Part shown: piece by piece, positions 58,485-64,000 of the stretch
How the letters are laid out: the number at the start of each line of letters is the position of its first letter
Position numbering within the stretch: position 1 is the first letter of the stretch
Origin: Epiperipatus broadwayi
Taxonomy: Eukaryota; Onychophora; Udeonychophora; Euonychophora; Peripatidae
Length of the DNA: 64,000 nt
Direction: 5' to 3'
Assembly: GCA_028023455.1 (NCBI GenBank)
Contig: JAQFVV010012395.1
Location: 2,730,001-2,794,000 of the forward strand
The notes under the pieces: generated by a model
Told to the model about the DNA's origin: nothing
The model's input: only the letters and a program-made list of their open reading frames with translations
Database searches by the model: none
Translations under genes and position numbers: made by a program

Positions 58485-59820
58485 TCATATGTGGTTAATA
58501 AATTTATTTTCTGGAAAGAATTTGTGTTTTGTTTGCGATTATTTTTATCTGTAAATCATGTAATTAACACCCAGAATGACAGTGTTAAAAAGGGGCGGAG
58601 TAGTTTGTTGGACATCTCTTGATTGATTGATTTTTTTTTAAAAAAAAAAAACTTCTTCTTTTGACATACCTATTCGTTCCGTTTAGAAGCAAAAAGAGGT
58701 TTTTTGTTGTTGTTTTAAATCAATAAACAGCACGTTAAGTAGATTTTAAAAATGAACCTGAGCTAATATTTGTTGTTAAAAAAGAATAAAAATACCGATG
58801 TTTTATTTGTTATGAAAAAAACAAAACAAAAAATCTTTAACAAAGTTGTACAATTCTTAAAAAATATAAATAAATAAATCCACAGAATGTAACGAAACTG
58901 GTTGACACGTTTTATTTGTTATTATTAAAAAATCAAAACCCTGTTTTATTTGTTATCCAGTCCAGATCTACCATCTACTCCGACTGTTGGAAGGGTTATA
59001 GGACTACTGATCTTAAGGCGGCAGGCTTTACACATGTCACTGTTAACCATCGTTACAATTTCGTGGCTCCACAACAGGAGTTCACACTCAGACCATCGAG
59101 AGGTTTTAGGGTCTACTTAAGTGGCAGAATAGGGAACACCGCGGCATAGCATGCCAGTACCTCCAAAATTATGTAGCTGAGTTCATTTGGAGGTGTCTTC
59201 ACAAAGACAAGGACATTTGACCATATACCCTCAGTAACAAGTTGTATGACTTTTAAAATGTTGGAACATTTGTTACAGTTGATTTAGTTTAGTCATATAT
59301 GGTTAATAAATTTATTTTCTGGAAAGAATTTGTGTTTTGTTTGCGATTATTTTTATCTGTAAATCATGTAATTAACACCTAGAATGATAGTGTTAAAATG
59401 GGGTGGCGAAGTTTGTTGGACATCTTTTGATTGATTGTTTTTTTTTTATTTTTTGTGTAAAAAAAAATACGTCTTCTTTTGACATATCTATTCGTCTCGT
59501 TTAGAAGCAAAATATGTTTTTTGTTGTTGTTCTAAATCAATAAACAGCACATTAAATATATTTTAAAAATGAACCCGACCTAATTTTTGTTGTTAAAAAA
59601 GAAAAAAAAATACCGACATTTTATTTGTTATGAAAACAAAAAATCTTTAACAAACTTGTACGACTCTTAAAAAAGATAAATAAATAAATCCACAGAATGT
59701 AACAAAACTGGTTAACATACATATTTTTTTTTGTTAAAAAAAATATACAGCGATTGACTTTTTGGTTTTTGTTTTTGACGTTTTATTTGTTATTATTAAA
59801 AAAAAAAAAAAAATCAAAAC
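58465..59820. repeat. 808-bp-period duplication of the transposase 3' flank
   Basis: TTACAGTTGATTTAGTTTAG begins a block at 58465 and again at 59273. The blocks stay similar for about 450-480 bp (AACTGGTTRACA, GTTTTATTTGTTATTATT). The second copy directly follows the transposase C-terminus; the first follows the N-terminal stub. So an internally deleted copy (N-terminus joined to 3' flank) sits in tandem with a 5'-truncated copy. Confidence 0.88.
58963..59257 (+). pseudogene. Transposase C-terminal fragment (DDE, ISXO2/IS1595 type)
   Basis: IYSDCWKGYRTTDLKAAGFT followed by HVTVNHRYNFVAP is the signature after the second catalytic Asp (GAC at 58982-58984) of ISXO2-like transposases. A frameshift between about 59065 and 59080 moves the reading to VHTQTIERF, with the third acidic residue Glu at 59098-59100. 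The next codon is a stop where the family has Trp. LKWQNREHRG and QYLQNYVAEFIWR follow, before a further stop. The enzyme moved DNA by cut-and-paste in the nucleus; this copy is dead. Confidence 0.85.
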
Positions 59821-60611
59821 CCGCTGCCAAAATAAAAACCCATATTTATAAATCTAAGAGAAAAAAGAAGTCCCGTTTTATTTATTATTATTAAAAAGAC
59901 AAAAAAAGCAATATTTGTTATAATTAAAAAAAAACAAAATAATCAAAATCCCGTTTTATTTGTTATTATTAAAAAAACAAAAAAAATCAAAACATGCTGC
60001 CCAAAAAAACCCCCGTATTTATAAATGTAAGATAAAATACCAAACAATTCTTTTTGTTTATACGCAAATACGGACATCTGAGGCGGAGTTTGTCGGACAG
60101 GTTTGAATTTTTTTTGCTAAACCAATCAATAGCAACCCTCCACATTTTTAACAAATTCAAAAAGAAAGTGTCGATTCTAATTTTAAATAACAAAAAAAAA
60201 AGAAAGTCGTATGTAAAGCAAATTGTGTATATTTGAGATATTCCAAAAAAAAGTTAAAACTGTCCCTTATACTTTGAAATGTATCGAATCCAAAACAAAA
60301 AAAAGATGTCTGTAAAAAAGAAACAGTAGATTTAGAATGGAAATCCCCCCCCCCCCAATAAAGGCGTATGTCAAAAATTATGTACTTTTGAGATCCAAAA
60401 AAAAGGTCAATGTGTCCATTATAGTTATTAAATTTATCAAATGAAAACCAAAAAAATTATGTCCAAAACAAACAACAACAATATATTAAAAAGAAAAAAT
60501 TACAGCCGTATGTCAAAATACGATCTATTAGATAAAAAAAAATTTAGCGGCCCGGTAATGTTATATCGCTCTGTTTTTAACTAGAAACAGCGCCACCAAA
60601 GGCTGCCCAGT

Positions 60612-62250
60612 TAATAGTTTTCAAATACCAAAAAGTAATATAGTACAAAATAATGTAGCTTTTTTGTTATCAGAAACCAAAAAAATATACTTAAAATTAT
60701 TATAAGTGAAAGAATGTATGATGGAATATGTGTTTAAATGCTGCATAACTTTTAAAACAACACAATAAAGATAATTAAAGTATACTAGTAAAAAGTGATA
60801 CATTTCAAAAGGCAAAAGAAAAAAAAAGATAAGATTAAACATTTTGGTTTAAATTAATAAAAAAAAAGAAGAGAGAATTAATATTTTTATTTTAATTTTA
60901 AAGTTGATTTTGTGTGGGTGGAGATAATAGAATAAAAAAGTAAATCATAGTTAGGTAGATATGATGTAACTTTTGCTCTAAGATAATAAATTAATTAATT
61001 AGATAATCACAATATATAAAATATTTTTTAAAATTAAATATAGTTAAGGTATCAAAGATTTCAAAAACAAAAGAGGTCATTTAGAGTATATATAAGTATG
61101 AGTTTCTTCAGAAACTCTCTACTCTTTACTAATTGTTGAAAATGAAGACTAAAGAAGTCATCATCATTAATGGCTAAAAAATAGGAAGCCACTGGATACC
61201 TGAAGATTGTCTTGGATTAACTATTTATTAACTTTTTTGTGCTATTTTAAAGAAGCTCCAATTCATAATGCAACTGGAAAAATATGATGATGAACCACTG
61301 TAAGCCAGAGAAAGAAAAATTTAATCCTATAAAGGAAGCAGCTTTGTCTTTAAAAAAATACATGTCCATGTCTTTGAGGGAAACTACAGCATGAACTATG
61401 AAGCTTCACAATAAGCTGCTGAAAGAATTTCTCTACAGAAATGTTTAAACATGGTTATATATATTGTAGTCTTTCATAGTTAACTATAAATATAAAGTAT
61501 TATAATAATATACAGGTTGGGAAAGGGTTAATTGCATTCCCTTATTGATTGAATATGTCAAGTACTGACTTTCTTAAATATTTGTATATCTCTCTATTAA
61601 AATAAAATAAAAAGTTAATACAAATAATTTATAATTGTAAAATAAAAAGAAATTAAAATGGACTCAAATATCACTTATTGCAATAGAAAACAAATCAGAA
61701 TTGTTAGAATTAAAAAGGTTGTCAAATTATTAAAATTAATTAAAACATGGTTTATTTTGAAACAAATTGAAATTTATAAAAGGGTAATATTTTTCTCTCC
61801 GTTTTCTTTTTCTCACTTTTCTTGATTTTAATTGTGAAAAAAAAAAAAAAAAAAAACTTATTTATCAAGAAACACATAATTAAAGATGCTTTAAAATACC
61901 CTAAAAAAAAAGAAAAAAAAAGATGAATTAAAATAGATAAAATGATTTTGGAAGGAAACAGCTTTTGAATGCAGTGATAATTGTCTATAAAAGGGCTGTG
62001 ATAATCAATTAGAGAACAAAACATATATTATTCATTATCTGGTATTTTATTTGGAAAAGAAAATATAATTCTAATTTTATGTAAGAAAGATATGAGATTC
62101 ATTTTCCACACATCCATAAATCAATTCATGAAAAGCATGATAAATATGTAGGGTATAACTTCAATACTTAACAAAGAAAATTATTTAAAATTATCGATAA
62201 ATATAAACTTGTTTGATTTTAATGAAATCAGTTGATTATAATTTATAAAG
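60612..62250. other. AT-rich spacer
   Basis: No supported gene. A TATATAAG at about 61090, followed by an 18-bp hairpin GAGTTTCTTCAGAAACTC, looks promoter- or LTR-like, but nothing else supports an element. Confidence 0.4.
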
Positions 62251-62500
62251 CAGAAGAACGGGCCTTTATTTGAAATAAGAAATAAAACAGTACTAATGCA
62301 TTGCGAGCAGCAAAACGAATATGAAATAAAATGGTTTGTTGGTGATTTGAGAAGTATAAAGGGCAGCTTGTATTTAACAAGTCCTTTCTGCCCTACGAAT
62401 GATCCATGGAACATGGGGAAAGCCAGGTCGGGACACAGCTGCAAAACTTGGGTGTTCCAATACAGCAACGAGCGAGGAAGGAAGTGATTTTTTCCTATAT
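62251..62500. other. Less AT-rich patch of unknown nature
   Basis: About 240 bp with balanced composition and open frames on both strands (63 codons plus at 62296-62487, 95 codons minus at 62181-62468). No domain, splice signal or known repeat was recognised. It may be an exon, pseudogene or transposon fragment. Confidence 0.3.
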
Positions 62501-62831
62501 ATTTAACAAAATATCAATAATATCACTGAAATGACAAATCCAAGAAGCAGGAGAATGGCTCACTTTAGCAACGTTCTGAATGGTGATGATACAATGATCA
62601 TCATATTTGATTAATAAAGCCCAAATTATATAATAGATGCCTAACATAATGACCTGATCATATCAGATTAAAATCAAACTTACTCGGAGCAAATGTGCTT
62701 AAATGCAATTATATAATCATAATACTAATACGCTTTATATTATGCCCTTCCTGAACTCAATTATAAAATACGAGATTTAAATTAGAATATATTTATTTTA
62801 TTTTCCTTATTAACCTTTCATAAAACATTAA
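62501..62831. other. AT-rich spacer
   Basis: Nothing recognised. Confidence 0.5.
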
Positions 62832-63792
62832 CCCTTTCTTAGCCTGAAACGCGAAATCGCGGTTGTCACCTTTAGATTGCTCTAACTCAGCCAATTTTTT
62901 AGTTACATTGATGAAAAAAATACCCGTATTAAAGCTTAGAGCAAGGCCTATAAGATGCTGCCCTCTTCTGAATTATTTTACAAGTAAAAAATCAATACTA
63001 GGAGGGTTTTAAGTTGAACAAAAGAAGAAGGCCAGTTTTGATTGGTTGGATAATCTATTCTCAATCTATTCTCAATTCTTATTGGTTGATGATTCCATTA
63101 AATATTTTTTCACCGCTAAAATGAAAATATATGTTTTGGAGTGTTTTTTTTATTGTGTTTCGTACATATTATAAATAATTTTCATAAAATCTGATAAAAA
63201 TAAAGTTATTTTACAAAAGTAGTAAGGTTTTATTAAAAAATTGCATACTTTACACGATTGTAAATTGAAAAAGAAACCAGCCATAGCAACAATTTTGACA
63301 TCTTGTTAAGAGTTGAGATTGCTCCAAGCTGTTTATTTGATTTTCAAACAAAGATTAATGTTTTAGATTTTTTTTCTGGCATTATAATGTATTTTTGGTG
63401 TATTTTTTTAATAATATGCTGAAAGTATAATTATTTTGAGAAAGACGTTAAGATTTTTCCTAAAAAATTCTTAAAAAATTCGTAACGTGAAATCTGGGAG
63501 GGATTTAAATGACATTTACAATGCTTCTAATTTGCTCATAATGTTTTTGATTTTTCCACTTTTGAATATTTCTATAAAATACAAATAAAAATATATTTTT
63601 GAAATAACTTTCGTTTACTTTCCTAACATTACAAATAATTAATATATTTTTTGAAAACAAAACTAAAATTAATATATATTAAAAGATGAAAATATTTGTA
63701 TCAAAGAGTTTGTCACTTGACCAATTAAAACCAATTAAAAGTTTCAGAGTTTTACTTCACTTGACCAATAATGAAAGTGATCCATGAAAGTG
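62832..63792. mobile_element. Possible piggyBac-like element between TTAA sites
   Basis: TTAA at 62828 is followed by CCCTTTCTTAGCC, and GAAAGTG precedes TTAA at 63793. CCCTT-type termini next to TTAA are characteristic of piggyBac-group elements. The left end also carries a CGCGAAATCGCG hairpin. The right terminus matches only over about 7 bases with one change, and no transposase is present. Speculative. Confidence 0.25.
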
Positions 63793-63796
63793 TTAA

Positions 63797-64000
63797 TAAA
63801 TGCGATCAATATGAAAATAATCTTTTGTAAATTAAATAAATGGTCAAAAGCAGAGTGGCTATAAATTAAGCTAATAGCAAATATTTCTTAGCAAAATAAT
63901 ATCAAACAACTAAATAATTATTCCAACCCGATAATTAGTAGAACCATTATTAATTTAGTTCTAACAGGAAAACCATTAGGCTATAACATTAATATAATAC
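63797..64000. other. AT-rich end of window
   Basis: Nothing recognised. Confidence 0.5.

Larger units (their letters stand above)
57835..60611 (+). mobile_element. Merlin/ISXO2-like DNA transposon, rearranged, about 2.78 kb
   Basis: Imperfect terminal inverted repeats of about 45-50 bp: left ACTGTACAGCCTGTGTTGGT, right (inverse) ACTGGGCAGCCTTTGGTGGC. Both continue through GCTGTTTCT and TAAAAACA. Inside are the start and end of an ISXO2/IS1595-type transposase, separated and followed by copies of the same 3' non-coding region. CpGs are well kept, so the copy is fairly young. No exact 8-9-bp target duplication was found. The plus-strand orientation is that of the transposase. Confidence 0.8.

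Noticed and set aside
1-64000. CRISPR arrays, operons, Shine-Dalgarno sites, prophage
   Set aside because: No regularly spaced identical repeats and no bacterial gene structure; the window is eukaryotic.

Overview
This is animal nuclear DNA, roughly three quarters A+T by eye. It has no operons, no long open reading frames and no bacterial signals. Nearly all recognisable content is transposon-derived. Three decayed LINE retrotransposons, one degenerate CCCTAA-type telomere-like tract and many foldback or terminal-inverted-repeat elements fit an AT-rich invertebrate. The telomere-type motif weakly disfavours insects and nematodes. I cannot name the species.

Layout. From 0 to 16 kb the window is AT-rich spacer with tandem duplications, foldback elements, a 640-bp palindrome built around a tRNA-derived SINE (about 11.2-11.85 kb), a degenerate repeat near 14 kb and three hairpins near 15.5 kb. 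From 16 to 24 kb lie two candidate first coding exons on the minus strand: a short one at 16.8 kb, and a better one at 23.5 kb with CCAAT box, CRE, TATA box, a 5'-UTR hairpin, a strong start context and a splice donor. A 633-bp tandem duplication (17.4-18.6 kb) and a TIR element (21.4 kb) lie between them. From 25.2 to 31 kb is a two-ORF LINE on the minus strand, and from 35.3 to 38.6 kb a related ORF2-only LINE, also minus. From about 40.2 to 43.4 kb is an unrelated LINE on the plus strand with a YVDD motif. Two tRNA-Gly-derived relics lie at 44.2 and 45.2 kb, and a second copy of the 21.4-kb element at 46.5 kb. The last 12 kb holds three DNA transposons with visible ends: 52.58-53.76 kb (TTATAA-flanked, carrying the telomere-like tract), 56.2-57.4 kb (8-bp target duplication GAAATAAG) and 57.8-60.6 kb (a broken ISXO2/IS1595-like, Merlin-type transposase). 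A possible 35-bp micro-exon on the plus strand sits at 54.9 kb.

No complete host protein-coding gene can be assembled from this window. The two minus-strand first exons end in different splice phases, so they are unlikely to be simple alternative first exons of one reading frame. Element ends were placed by eye from inverted repeats and flanking duplications. Family names rest on motifs I can read, not on a database search.
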